DNA of 64,000 bases from assembly GCA_029204225.1 (NCBI GenBank), contig CM055100.1, positions 53,053,763-53,117,762 of the forward strand, given 5' to 3'. The DNA is from Diphasiastrum complanatum. Taxonomy: Eukaryota; Streptophyta; Lycopodiopsida; Lycopodiales; Lycopodiaceae. Below the pieces are notes generated by a model. The model had not been told where the DNA came from. It saw only the letters and a program-made list of their open reading frames with translations, and searched no databases. Made by a program: the position numbers and the translations under genes. Positions 46,201 to 61,200 of this stretch are shown in pieces; positions within the stretch are counted from its first letter, which is position 1, and each line of letters opens with the position of its first letter.

Positions 46201-49200
46201 TTTTTCGAGTTAGTATTCTTCGAGTCAGTGTATATATTTCGATACTTGTAAATTCCGATATTGTCGGTCTAAATCCGAACCAACGGCTTCACGTTGACAG
46301 TCCGCCCACTTTGTACATGCATTAACTGTAATGAGGCAGTTGTAATAACTGCAACAGAAGGTAGTTGTAGATATTTTGTAAGATATTATCCTAGAATCTT
46401 CATCAGAAAACTACTTCTGATTTTGAGATCTATTCAAAAATAGCCAGCGTTATCACGCTCAACAACTAAAGCTGAAGTTATCACTTCAAGCAATTGTACT
46501 CACTGTTTTGATATTAATCAGAGTGCAATCTTTCAGTCCTACTACTGTATCGTTCTTTGTGCATCTGTAAATCTTTCAATTTGAACGTTCTGCTGCTAAC
46601 TGTGGTGCTTCCGATCCACACACACCAAGCTCGCTCCCAGCTTCCGCTCATTCCCACTGAATTTCCGACATGGTATCAGATCGGGCATTCCGATAATCTG
46701 CTTCCATTGCGGATTATTGGTCTTGTTTCTATCAAGACGTTGCACTGGCAAGCGCGCAGCCAACAGTTTTTCGAAATCGTTGCTTCTACCAATGATCTCG
46801 CTCAACCAAAATGGATCAATCTTCTCTAATCGAGAGACTCGATGGAGGGAACTATCATCTCTGGAAGTTCAAAATGAAGGTCATGCTATTAGCCAAAGAA
46901 CTGTGGGACGTTGATGATGGCACAGAAGTCAAGCCAGAAGGTGATGCAACCATTATCACCAAATGGAGACTAAGAGATGACAAAGCATTTGCCATGATTA
47001 CTCTCAACATCAAGGATACATACATAATACACATATGGAATGCTCAGACAGCCAAGGATGCATGAGACATCCTAGCAACCCTGCATGATATCAGGGATGT
47101 TACTTCCAAGTTACACTTGAGGAAGAAATTCTTCAACTTGAAGATGTCTGAAGCAGAAAGTGTTACAAGTCCTATCAACACTTTCAAAAATCTTATGGAG
47201 CAAATGGCTGCAATTGGCTCTGTCATTGAAGATTCCGATGATGTTATGACTATACTATCGAGTCTCCCTGAAGCCTATGAAAATTGGGTCATGATAATTT
47301 CGACCCAGGAGTAAATTACTCTATCAAGAGCAATTTCGATGCTTCTACAAGAGGAAATCAGAAAATCTGCATCCTCCTCAGGATCAGGGACGGATCCTCA
47401 TGCTCTATATTCCAAAAATCCAAAGTTCAGATCCAAAAAGAAGAGTAACATGCAGTCAGGATCAAATTTTGACCGCTCGAAGTTTGGCTTTGGGTCGAAT
47501 TCTGGCTCAAGGTCAAATTCGAACACTTCATCTTCCCAACCAAAGCAAAGATTATTCTGCAGATATTGCAAGAGAACTGGACATGAGATCACGGACTGCA
47601 GAACTTTGAAATTCAACAATGAAAAGAAGAAGCGGTCCCAACAACAAACAAATTCAGCCTCAACCAGTTTTTCGATACAGCAGCAAGAGGAAGATGAGGC
47701 AGCCTTCATGACCAAGGACGGGGAACAACAGGATATCAATTCCTGGTATCTCGATTCTGGAGCAACTCAACACATGACTCACCATCAAGACTGGTTCAAA
47801 GATTATAAATCTTTCACCCACTCTCGAGTAGTACAACTCGGAGACAACTCATCACATTCGATTCAAGGTGAAGTAATAGTCAGAATTGAATTTCAAAAGG
47901 GTGAAGTCAAGTTGCTGTCCAACGTCCTCCACGTCCCAAATCTGACCAAGAATCTGCTCTCAGTTAGCAAAATCACTGATTCAGATCGGAGGGTTGAATT
48001 CGATGCAAACGGCTGCACCATCCTTGACAAAGCTCGAAAAATTCTAACTTTCGAGAGAAGAAGTGGCAACCTCTACAAACTCAGCAACTGTAACACACTT
48101 CTACTTCCGAATCATCTGATATGCTTTGGCATTTCAGATTAGGCCATTTGAATTTCAACAATATTCAACAAATGTCGACTCAGAAACTAGTACAAGATCT
48201 ACTTGCTGTTGGCAAGCAAACTTGTCCATGTGAAAGCTGTATAATCAGCAAGCATGCAAGAAGTCCGTTCTTTTCAGAGTCAGTTCATACTTCCAAGGGC
48301 CTGCTCGATCTTATACATAGCGATATCTGTGGCCCGATGTAGACTGCTTCTAAAAGGGAGAGCTCTATACCTCCTAACCTTCATCAATGACTTCTCTCGA
48401 AGGACTGCAACCTACTTCATGAAGAACAAATCAGAGGCATTCAAGTTCTTCACGCAGTTCAAGGCTTCTGCTGAAAATCACACCCAGAGGAAGATTAAAG
48501 CTCTACGCACAGATGGAGGGGGAGAATTTATCTCCACCGAATTTAAAGAGTTTTGTAAGGCCAACGGAATACATCAACAATTCACAACAAGCTACTCACC
48601 TCAGTCCAATGGTCTAGCTGAACGGAAGAATCGGACACTTATCGAAAGTGCCAAGTGCATGCTGGCCCATGCCTCTCTTCCGAAGAAATTCTGGGCAGAA
48701 GCTGTTACTACAGCTGCCTACCTACAAAATCGATCCATCACCAAAGTGAACGGCAAGAAACCTTATGAGGTGTGGACAGGATCAAAACCATCACTCAAGA
48801 ACATTAGAGTGTTTGGTTGCATCGCTTATGCTTAGATCCCTGAAGATCTCGGGAGGAAACTGGATGACAAAAGCATAAAATCGAATTTTGTTGGCTACTC
48901 CCCAGATCACAAGGCATACAAGCTCTACAATCTGGAAACAGAAGAATCATTCACGAGCAGAGATGTCATCTTTGTGGAAAATCAATTTATCAACCACAAG
49001 GGAAAAGCTCAAGAGGTTTCTGATCCAGGTATCAAAAAGTTTTCCAATATAGGTATCGACAAAGACAACAGGATCAAAAATCAAGAAATCGATATAAACT
49101 CAAAAAATGAGACAGAACCTCAATAGGACGACACATCAGGGGGTCGAGACTCAACCAAGAAGATCAAATCGACCAAGGCAACCTCCATCCAAATTTATGG

Positions 49201-52200
49201 ACGACGCAGCCTGCTACTTCATTCAGGAACCAAACACAGTATCGGAGGCAATGTCTACACCTGATGCTGATTAATGGAAAGCAATGATGGACACTGAATT
49301 CGATTCTCTGATAGAGAATCAAACGTGGACAGTCACTGAGCTGCCAAAGGGGAGAAATCCGATTCCATGCAAATGGATATTCAAGGCGAAGTATGATGCT
49401 GAAGGAAGGCTGAATCGATATAAAGCCAAACTGGTCACCAAAGGCTATTCCCAAATTCCAGATTTGGATTATTCCGATACATTCAGCCCAGTCGTCAAGC
49501 ATGCTTCGATCCGTCTGTTACTCTCCTTTGCAGCCGCAGCAGATCTCGAGGTCCATCAGATGGATGTCCAGACCCCCTTCCTATCAGATCTGAAAAAAAA
49601 AAAACGGAATCAGATTGACTTCTGATTGCTTCTGTTGATAGCGCCTATGCAATAGATGACTTATGCCTTTGATTTCACCTGAATCTGACAATTCAATTGA
49701 GAGAAATGAATGATTGAACATATCAGAACCAGTGCCCTCCTACAAATGGTTATTTGCTGTCCTGGCTCAGATTTGCTCCAAACTTGAAATGGGAATGATC
49801 TGACTAGTAGCGCCCTCCTCCAAGGATCAGTTTGCAACTGACCTCATCGAAATTGGATGAGAAAAGAGGAAGAAAAAAGCAAAATTCAGATCAGATCCAA
49901 ATGCGACCACCTACAAAAATTCAAATCAAGAAGATAATCAGATTGATGAAGAAGAAGGATGATTCCCAAATCTCACATGCCTCCAACTCGTGGAGTCTCC
50001 AATAAGTAGAAATATGGTATGTACAATCATTGGCATGCTATTGCCAAGTGTCCTAATGCTCATGCATGCATTTTGCATGTTGCATGCATGTTATGCTAGG
50101 TGGCAAACCTACTTTTTCTCCCCCATGCACATGTGCATGGGGGTCTACCAAACTTAAGTGGGTATGTGGCATCAACATGCAAGAGGGCCTCCCACGAGTT
50201 TGTTCTTAAAAAATTTGCCTAAGTTTGGGCCTCAAAGTATTTTTGTACCCATGTATGACCATGTGACAAGTTCCATTTATTTAACAAGGTTTACAAGTTC
50301 AACAACTCCCCCTTAAACCTGTTTAAATAAATAACTCCCACAGCTTCTCGATGCTTTTCAAATATGCTCTTGTCCAAAGGTTTGGTGAAGATGTCGGCTA
50401 CCATATCTTCACTTGGTACATACTCCACTTTGATGATTTGTTTTTCAACCAAATCTCTGATGTGATGATATCTCATCGCTATGTGCTTGGTTCTTGGATG
50501 AAATACTGAATCCTTGCTTAGTTGGATAGCTGAAGTGTTATCGATGAGAAGTAAGTAAGGATTTTCTTGAAAGACACCAAACTGGTTTGAAATATATTGC
50601 ATCCATAAGATCTCATTGCATGCCTTTGCTGCTGCTACATATTATGATTCACAAGAAGATTGAGCAACAATATATTGCTTTTTACATACCCATGAAATGG
50701 CTGCACCTGCAACTAGACAAACACATCCAGAGATGCTTTTTGAATCATCCTTCCTGGACATCCAACTTGCATCTGTATAAGTGATTATCTCTATGCTCTT
50801 GTCATGGGAAAAATAAAGTCCATAGTAAATAGTATGCTTGAGATATTTCAAAACATGTTGTGCTAACTTCCAATGCTTCAAACTTGGAATAGCATTGAAT
50901 TGACTAAGGCTGAAAACTGGAAAAGTTATTTCGGGCCTAGTCCAAGTTGCTAGATATATAAGGGAACCAATGAGATGTTGATAAGGAATAAGAGCCATTT
51001 GTTCCTTTTCCTCCTCGGTTGTAGGACAATCATCTTTTGATAGTATGGTTCCTGTAGGTATAGGAACCATTTTCCCCTTACGATCCTGCATGTTAAACCT
51101 GTCAAGAAGCTTTGAAATATAGAGAGATTGATGTAGGAAATAGCTTACTATCTCCATATTTTTTGTGGACTTAGTGGCAATCAATGCATCATCAACATAA
51201 ACACCAATGATTACTATTTCCCCATCAAGGTACTTTGTATAAACATTTGGATCAGCACTAGTGGGAGTAAAACCAAAAAACTTCAAACCTTCATCCTTCT
51301 TTTGGAACCAAGCCCTTGCTGATTGCTTTACGCCATATATGCTCCCCCTCAGAGAGCAAACATGATTAGGAAATTCATGGGATGAAAATCCCTCGGGCTG
51401 TTCCATATATAGCTCCTCTTGTAATTCTCCATAAAGGTAGGTTGTTTTATCATCCACTAAGTGGACAATTAAACCATGTTTGGCAGCAAACACAAAAATA
51501 TATCTCACACTAGAATGTTTGATAACCGGGGAAAAGGTGTCAAAGTAATCTATACCATACTTTTGTGTAAAACCTTTTGCCACCAAACGAGCTTTGTATC
51601 GATTGATCTTGTCGTCTAGTCCAAACTTGTATCGAAATATCCATCTGCATTTGATTGCTTTCCTTCCTTTAGGTAGAGGCTTGAGATCCCATTCCTTCCT
51701 TCGATACATGGAATCTATTTCACCTTGCATGGCCAGCAGCCATTTGTCTTTTTCCTTTCCTCCTATAGCTTCCTTATAGGATTCGGGTTCTCCTGCAAAA
51801 CAACATGCCTCCACAAGGTAGTTGTGTTGATTCTCCCTCATGGGCTCCTTACCAAGCCTTGAGGATCTTCGAAGTAGCTCTTCAGGTATATCTCCATGCT
51901 GAATTCTCCTTGGTCTTGCTGAGCTTCCTGGATCTTGCATGTCATCATGTAAATCTACATATGGTTCTGCACTTGGTTCAGGTACTTCAGAAACAAATGG
52001 ATCATAAAAATCGAATCCCATTTGATCTATCTATGTTATCTAGAAATTTGTCTTCTTCAAAGATAACTTCTCTACATTCCAAAGTGGTATTTTTTGAAGG
52101 AAAATAGATCTGTAGTAAGAAGTGCTATTTACATAACCAATAAATATAAATACTTTAATGTTGGTCCAGCTTTGTTCTTTTGACTCGACATATATCCACA

Positions 52201-55200
52201 TCAAAAGATACCTTTAACCCTGCATCAATTACTTTTGCTACAGAAATAAGGTCTTTCATTAAGGAAGGAACATAGAGAGCTCCAGTAAGAACTAACATCC
52301 CTTTGGAAGTTCTAAGTCTTAGATCCCCTATTCCTTTGACTTTATGCATGCTACCATCTCCTAATATTACTTGCTTATCATAAGAGATAGAAGAAAGATT
52401 TGACACAATGTTTTCACTAGAAACTATATGTGAGGTGGCACCCAAGTCAAGCACCATCTCAATCTCTGAGTTAATTGAAGAGACCATATTGCACTCTTCA
52501 TGTTCATTGATCATGTAGGTGCATGAACTTCGGCCGATTTGGATGCCTCTCCAGGTTCAAAAGTAGAGTTGTCTTCCACAAGGTGTGCCTTCGACTTTCC
52601 TTTCTTCTTCCTTGGGTTTTGCTCGCAATAGACGGCTGCATGTCCGGTGATCTTGCAATGGATGCATGGTATCTTTGGATTGCACCAGCACTTGGTGGGT
52701 ATGTGGCCATCTTTCCCACAATAGTCACATGTGGGTTTTGGCCCCTTCTCTTTGCTCTTCTTTGCCTTCTGCTTCTTTTTCTTCTTGTCTCCCGGATTGG
52801 TGAAGTAGGCTTCCTGCAACTTACTTTCATGCTGGTGCCGGGCTGCTCTTTCTCTTTTGAGGTGATCTTCTTCAATCACTACATTACTTGCTTCTTCAAA
52901 ACTCATGTTAGGTGTTCTTGCTAGAATTGTCCTAAGTGAGTCAAAAGAAGTGGGAAGAGCACCAAGAAAAAGTAGACAACTTCTGGCCATTATTAATGGC
53001 ATATTCTTGTCCTGCAAGAGCTAGAGAAGTAAAATAACTTTTCATCTCAGATACAAATTTCTTTATATCAGTCTTACCACTCCATGTCATTGTATACAAT
53101 CTATTTGACATATGTACAACTTCAGAAGTGGATTTAGTTTCAAATTTATTTTTTAGATAGTTCCAAATATCTTTGGCACTACCCATTTCAGATATTTCAA
53201 GTAGAATATCCTCTGAAGTGGAAAGATTGATCTAAGCACATGCTTGATCATTCTTTTCATTCCACTTGTTTCAATTTCTTTGTGTAGCTCCATCTGTTGG
53301 TGCAGGTCCCATACTCCATTTCTCTTGAGAACCAGAATGACCTTTGTCTTCCAAATGTAATATTGTCTTAAAGTTTGGGCAAACCGTATGGTGGCTATGG
53401 GATAAACGAAACTTCTATCTGCATTCCAGGCAATTAGGATCGATAAGCTTATCTCTTGGACCAAAAGATTCCGGTTGGCAAGAGACATGCATAGCTTACT
53501 ATTAATAGCTCGGCAAATTTATCCCATTACGTTTGTTTTACAATAACGAATTCGTTCAATCCATAAGGTGTCTATAGTACATATTAGAGATGCTTTCTCT
53601 AGGAAAATGGTTGTGAAGACGTGTCTTTTACATGCTCTATAAGTGTGATAGGGCATTCAAGATGGATCATTTTCTGGATGATAAGATCATGAAGTTGAGG
53701 GTCTTCTTGGAGGAAGAATTTGTGGTATGGGATGCAAGCAATTCCAAAGGGAAGTTTTGATATTGAGTGGATTTGTTTGGCCATGGTCAGGCTGTATATC
53801 TTCATGGATGCCTAACATTATTGATCACAAACATGGCGTTTTGTTGCATTTTTGAGGAATAGTCTAGATCCCTTAGGGATATCTCAGAATCGCGAAATTG
53901 GAAACCCTAAAAGCTGTTTCTCTTTTCGTGAATATATTTAATGTGATTCCTGGAGGGGTGGCAATAAATGCCCATGAACTTTGGACAATATCACATAAAG
54001 GGCTAATAACATCAATCCAGATCTCTAAATTGATTTCTAAAATTATTTTCCTGTGTTAACCATAGTTACCAAGGGTAACTGAAGATACCTTTTACAACAA
54101 CAGAGAATTGCTGTTAGAAATTCCTGAAGATTTTATCTAAGCTTCTAAGGGTTTAAAATCAAATCCGTCAAACCCGGTGTGATGCAAACCTGTACAATTG
54201 CAGATTTCTATACAAATTGTCTTGCTAGTCTTTGTAGATGGCCTCTTGAACTAAATGGCACCAAGAAAATTAGTCAGCATCAAGAAAATTTAAACTGGTT
54301 ACAACCATTTAATATAGATGAAATCACACAAATGGCATGCATGTAAAAGGAACGCAAACAACCTTTGTATTGTTTATTGTGACCTATCAAAAGTGAAATT
54401 ATTAAGCTCACACAATAATTCTTACTTGCTGGGTCACATTAGATGTAGTCAGATGTGCTGCATAAGAAAAATTTGTGTTTTTACTTATCTCACCACCAGG
54501 CATCATCAGAATTTCCGTAATTGTACTAAGCAACCAGAAGATAGAGATTTCCAAAACTAGAACACCAAAAAGTATTTCCATGGCAATCATCAGAATTTCC
54601 ATAATTGCACTAAGCAAATATACACCCAAAAATACAAAAACCATGAAGAATAAATAATTACAATTTCAACCTCACTGTTTCACATCTTTATTGAACGTGC
54701 GAATGATAACTTACCACCTAAACTCTTTGCTGCTTCCTTCAGGGGCCCCGCAAAATATTGCTGAAGAATCTCCCATCTAATTGCCTTTTCGGTTGTGTTC
54801 TCTCTCAAATGATTTCTTTGTTTTTTTCTGCGGCTTTCAGGATTCAAACTACTTTCCCTGGACCACTCACTATCAATGTCAATGGCCTTTGACTGAGTTG
54901 AAGGGTCTTGCGACTGGCAATACTTAGGTTGTTTCCGATTCAAGGTTGCGACTTCCCCAGGCAGAGCCTTTGGTCCAATTCCATCTGAGCTCTCAAGAAC
55001 CTTCGATTCTGAAGATAGTTTATGTTGTGAAGCTTGCTTAAATGATCTATGGTGTCGCTGTTGAATATGATGTGGGAGCTTATCTTGCCACCTACAGCCT
55101 TGAGTACCAGTGTTGGAATCAAAACCTACATTGACATTCTCAAAACTTTCTTTGCAATAAGGTTGTGTTATTGAGGGTTTTCCAGCAGATGCTGCATCTT

Positions 55201-58200
55201 GTGCATCAAGTTTGTATACCTCTTCAACTGCAAATTCCATCAGACGTTCTTTCATGTTAAATATCACCTGCTCTTCTAGAAGTTCTACATCCTTCAGGGT
55301 CCTCAAGCTTTTTGACACACATTGTATTGTGATTGAGAGTGAATTCAAAAGCATCTGTTGTTCACCGCTATCCACACAAGTGGGAGGCAGGAATAACTCC
55401 AGCACAAAGTCGTCAGGCCCAGAATGTATGCTCCTGAGCCTTATTGCAACACAAGCAGCCAGGCTAAACATCTGGGCATAATGCCCAAGCGGATACTCTG
55501 TTTTGCGGTAATTCCTAACATCAGCAGAAAAATATGGTTTATTTGATATAAATGCTTTACCAGGAACACCATGTTCTCTTTTCAGGCTATGTTCCACACA
55601 TGCTTGGCGAAAACCCCACATCTGGATATCGTTAACAAAGTAAGGTGCATGTTGACAAGATAAACCCACCTCTCCTCTATCATTATTACTGTAAGTACCA
55701 CTCTCAATCCTTCTAAATGTCTTTCTTCTCTTGCTGGAGTCTACACCTATATGCATAAACGGTAGCCATGTTTGGGCTAATGGTAACTTATGCATCTGGC
55801 AAACTGCTGTCAAAACCTCCAAAATGTCTGCGAGGGCAGCTTCACGTCCTTCTGTTTTGATCTGAAATAAACCAAGTCTCCATATATATTATCAGAACCC
55901 TTAGGAGTAATTAGAAAAAAAAAAAGCTTCTTCAATGTCCTCTGTAGATAGCACATAACAACTGTCAATACCTCTGCTGGAATATCATCTTTTCCAGCTA
56001 CAGTTAGCAGCTTCACACTCTGCATCATGAAGCATATAGGGCAAATTAGCATTCTCTCTGATAACTATTTAATATCTCATCATAATCTTCAATAGCAGTT
56101 GAGACAGAACTCTGAAAGCCACCAGCTCATGCAAAAAAACATGCAGCAATGAGAAGATGTGCTGTGCCCTGACTAAGGTTATTTAGCAACTACCTATGTC
56201 ATTGTAGCCCAGTAAGATTCGAAATGAAACTCAAGAAACCTCAAAGTCAAACATAGCTTAAGGTTAGTCTTGTGAGGCTTAGGTTTTCAATGGAGTGGAA
56301 CTTCGGACAACTTAGAATCAATTATAGTTGACTCATACTTAAGGTTTTCACACAAAATGCACCTTAGTTAGACTCAAACTCCAGAGTAGTCCAACTACAA
56401 CTCATCGTGAGTCATTACAAGATCCAATACATGTTGTATCTGACCTCACTGGCCTACGATGACCTGAAATTAATTGCTGACTAACCCTGGTTGATCAGAG
56501 ATGTCTCAATTCACACTTTCCAGATGATAACTATTTTATCAAAAAAAAATCCATTAACTACATCGCTGAGTACACTACTGTACCTGGAAAAATGAGTCTT
56601 TACTGGACAAACCTGTAGCAATAGCTGATGAACAGAAATCTTGAAAGTTGGACGAGCACAACTCAAAGAAACAATCATTTAGCACAAGGTCAGACTGTAG
56701 AATTGCAGAATAGAGGAAGGAAGTTGCACTGATCTAACTAATCACGAACTAGAATTGCAGAATAGAGGAAGGAAGTTGCACTGATCTAACTAATCACGAA
56801 CTCAGGCTGAAAGGAGCATATAAATGTCGCCATGACAAACAACAACCACTACTACTAGATAAAAGATTAGCCTATCAAGACTAGATAAAATCTCTACTCT
56901 GCTCTCAAGACATGAAAGTTTGAGACATGGTACAATGGGGTGTCATGTAGCTGATGTTGTACACTTAAAACTGTGTGATAGATCATGTCACAGAAGGACC
57001 TCTGCCGAAGAAAGCGAGGATAGCTGAGGATGCCGGTACTAAAGAGGAAACAGTGGGTCTGCATGCGTGAAGGGATGTCTCACTCAGGTCTAACAAAATA
57101 TCAGCCACAATGTCTGCTCTAGAGTGTATCCTAAAGAAAAAGGAGGTGATCCGAGTCTGAGAGTCATGGTGTCCATACTGATCTCTCACAGTGGCAGCTG
57201 TTACGTCCATATTCAGCTAAGGATTTGGAATAGTTCTGATATGGTATACCGGCCCTCCAGTATTCGAGATTGTTGGTTACGCCTCGGTTTAATTCCACGT
57301 CAAGGCCAGTTTGTAACTAATAACCTTGAGAGGATCCAGACACTCCTATTGAGACATGTGGAGCAGTGCATGGCTTGTGACGGTCGTATGCATGAGGATT
57401 GCATGGAATATGTGACCTATGATTAGATGGACTGCATGGGAGGTTGCATGGATGCATGCACAAGCTTACTTCTATGTATATGGGTATGGACACGCCCTCC
57501 TCCATTCTAAGTTTTCGGGTTCTAGGTTACCAGATTCTTTCCTTTCCTCAAGTATTCACTTCCCATGGCTCGGGGGTGAGATGTTCGGATACATCTCAAT
57601 TGGATGGGTGGTTTGGCTCCCACAAGTCCCTTTATGTGTTGATCCTGTCCTCATCTTAGTAGCTTTCCTGGTAGGTCTTGGTATCATAGCCCGCCGGCTA
57701 AGATGCAGTCTTAAATGGGAATGATGGCAAGCTCTACATCGAATTGGAAAGTGAAGCGCTTGGATTTGTATCCCGGAGAGGAGTGTTGATTGTCAGGGGG
57801 AGTTTGGATATGGATTCACTCATTCTGGTTAAAGCATGCTTAGCAAAGTTGGCGGTAGAGTGTACTTCTATTTTTTCCAATTTTGTGAATTAGAGTTCAA
57901 TTTATTCTTGATTTTCTGATCACTTGAGAAGTTTCCATGGTATGTAGATGATCTGCATGTGTTAGTTATTTCAGATGGTGATTAGAATTCCTCATTGCTG
58001 GAATAATAGATGTTTGGAATTATGGAATCACCATCTGCAGGTCCAGTTGCTTGTCTGGTCTTATAAATCCATAGTTTTTTGTTAATGCTATGCATGTGAG
58101 GATTCAATAGCATGCATGAGGCCATAATGTTTGAATGTTCAAGATTCTGGTTAGGGGACTTGTGTCTAATGGAAAATTGACATTGAATCAGTTTTTCCTG

Positions 58201-61200
58201 TTGAAATAGACAAGCAAGCAGCCTAAAATCTTGAATTGGCGATTGCATGTTGAGGACTGGTGTTGTGAAAGAACAGACAGATCCTCCTGAATAACCTGCA
58301 AATCATTTGAACATAGAATGGAAATTGCAGTGTGAATAATCCTCTTTGAACATGCAGAAAAATCTATGGAAATCGATAGATTAATCAACTGAAACAGGTT
58401 TACTCCCTGAAAATAATTGATGGATTTTTTTTTCTGCTTCAGTTTAAAACCTGTATGTGATGGGCAAGCAGAAATAAAATTCAACAGAAGAGATGGACCG
58501 TGTGTTTGTTGAAGTCTTAGAAACTTCCCTCTGTAGTCGACTGAAACCTCTCTTTGGAAAAGAAACCTTTTTGAAAAAAGGATTCTGTAACCTGTTTTGG
58601 CAATGCCCTATTATCATCAGCCTAATGTCCAATGTTTGAGGGTACCTTTCGAATTGCCTTTTCGAACCGTGTTTGAATCGAGTTTGAATCGGGAAAGAAT
58701 CGACTTCTCCAAGTTCGAACCGGCGAATCGGTTTTAGGGTTTTTTTTTAAAACATTAATGTCACAACATACATATTACATATTACATCTGTCATATTCCA
58801 ATGTACCATGTGCATGGTTATTTAGTGGTAAATTAGCAAATGTTCAATGATTCGAATTTCACGAAAATGACAAAACACACACACACACATTGTCAAACAC
58901 ACACACACACACACATTTGTCAAACACACACACAAAAACAAACACCCACACACACACATTTGTCAATAGTCACACACACTGAACAGCCACACGTGACACA
59001 CAATTCCACCCTCTCACACACTGCACCCGTCTCTCTCTCTCTCGGATTTCTCTCCAGACTCGCGGATCTATAATCTGTCCAGTGTCTCGGATCTCTCTCT
59101 CTCTCAGGCGCGGAAATCTGGGAAGCTTCAGGGCCCAGGGGGAGGTAACGAGCAGGCTGCAGGAGGTCGCGAGGAGCAGGAGCAGTCGTCGCGAGGAGCA
59201 GTCGCGAGGAGCAGGGGCCGCGAGGAGGCGACGAGGGTTTTTTTTTTTTAAAAACGGTTCGAACAGTCAAAAACGGTTCGAACCGGACCTTTTCGAAAAG
59301 GTCTTTCGAATCGCGGTTCTTTCAATGAATAGCGATTCGACACAACTATGCTAATGTCGTCAGGCCATATAGATAGTTTAGCTCAGAAATGACAGTTCTG
59401 ATTTTCAGAAATCCAAAAGTGCTGGCAGCTGGTCACCTGCAGCACAGACGACTGTGGTAGTGTTGGCTGTTGGCCGATTTTGTGGGCAAGGAGGTCGCTG
59501 AAAAACTGATGAATCAGTTTATGAAGGCGCAAGAAGAATCTCCTGGTGGTTTCCCCAAACGGCTGTTCTCCCCACTTCCACACGGCCACCTAGAAACAGT
59601 TCGCTCCTGTCAGCCATAACAGCTGCTAACTATGCAGTCTCAGAGATTTCCCAGATATGTTATTTACTCATGAGGAATAGAATTCATTATTAGCTGAGTT
59701 ACAAGATACTCAGTAAGATATGAGAGTAACATATGCGGATTTTGGAAGAATCTGCCAGATAAGGGCATATGTGTATGTATTGAATCATAGTGAGATTGTT
59801 CTCATTTGTGCACAATTAATCTTGTATGGATCTACCTTGTTGGATTACTCCTGTGGAAAGTTAATTGGTGAAACAAACAGTGTGAAGAGAATTCACTGGA
59901 AACTGTTTGTTTTGGGTTATATTGCTTGTAAGACGCATGATTTGTGAGTCATTTGGATTCATCAGAAAAAAAAAAAAAGTTATGTGCATAGAATATACAA
60001 AAATTCTTGGTAGAGTAATTCTCAAACGAGAAATAGACTTAGTTCATTAGTGATTGTATCCCATAATCATGATAAGAGTTAATGGGCTGGCAGATTAATG
60101 AATTGCCAGTTCACAATCTTTTTTCACATTCGCAGATCAGTGAGGCAAAAGATTCCTAAAAATTGTGCGATCTCAGGAGTAGGATTTCACAGATTCACAA
60201 ATTCACATACAAGTTCTGGGAGGTCAGGCAGAACTGAATTTGCAGAGCAGTCTTCATGAGCTTTCTACAGAAGGCTCAAAAGTTTAAAAAATAAATAAAT
60301 AATGCGTTCCATTCCGAACATGCGGAACGGACGGAAGCAGAATGCTCAGAACGGGTATCTATGGGTACAAGTGTGTGTTCGTACCTTGAGTGCTTGGCAT
60401 ATGATGTCTATGTCAGAGGTATACTGAATTTGCTCAGCAGTTGTCACCAGCTCAATGACTGCAACGCAATTTTGAGAGTCTCGTGAAAAAACTGGCACAG
60501 CCAACGTGCCCCGAACATTGCAATAAGCTGCATCTCGCACTCTCAGGAACTCATGGTTACTGTAAAATTGTACATTCGGGGTCCATTCAGGCATATGCTT
60601 TGTAAACACTCTTCCGGGAAGACCAAGATAGGCCTCTGAGCCTCTTTCCTCGGGAAACACATATCCTGCTGATAAGCTGCGATACTGAATGAGGCTTGAA
60701 TTGCCTTGCTCTACCACGAATGGTTGTTCGTTTGTTGTGAGAAGGAGCTTATCACCATGAACGATAGGGATCCATATCTGTGCAAGAAGATTTTTGTGCA
60801 TACATTTTATGTGCTGCAATGCTTGTGTTAGACGCTCTTTCAATGATACAGATGCCCAATTCCTTTCAATCTTTTCCGTGGTTACCGAATACATTTTTGA
60901 ATCCTTATTACGCCTGCATACCTCAGCAGTAGCTCTACAATCAAAGTTGCTGCAACAGCCTTCCAAGGATGATATCTTGCTACTCTGCACATGATCAATG
61001 GAGTTCCTTTGAGGTTGTGAACCTGCTGCTGCTGCTGCCTCAGGACAAGAGTTTCCACAAATTCTCTTTTCATCGGAATATGCGATCGCGCTATCTTCAA
61101 AAAAAATGGTTGCACTTAAGCCCGTGGACAGCGTAAATTCCCCATCCGAGTCTGCTAGAAGCGCCTCAAAATAACCCCTTTCAGAGGATAAACTAGTCTC

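Larger units (their letters stand above)
44690..54714 (-). other. NLP intron 3 (10.0 kb) inside the RWP-RK codons
   Basis: The donor GTAAGT follows GG at 54715 and the acceptor CAG is at 44690-44692. The intron interrupts a Val codon between SLG and CPTTLKR (phase 1). It contains a plus-strand copia element, a minus-strand copia element inserted in it, and otherwise unassigned DNA at 44690-45960 and 53490-54714. Confidence 0.88.
56020..60384 (-). other. NLP intron 1 (4.4 kb)
   Basis: Between exon 1 (donor CAAG|GTACGA at 60385/60384) and the 48-nt exon 2 (acceptor ATGCAG at 56020). It holds a 52-bp tandem duplication, a hAT-like element and otherwise unassigned sequence. Open frames at 57124-57724 are not recognisable. 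Confidence 0.85.

Noticed and set aside
57124-57724. Two adjoining open frames in NLP intron 1
   Set aside because: No recognisable domain; composition and overlap with antisense frames suggest chance.
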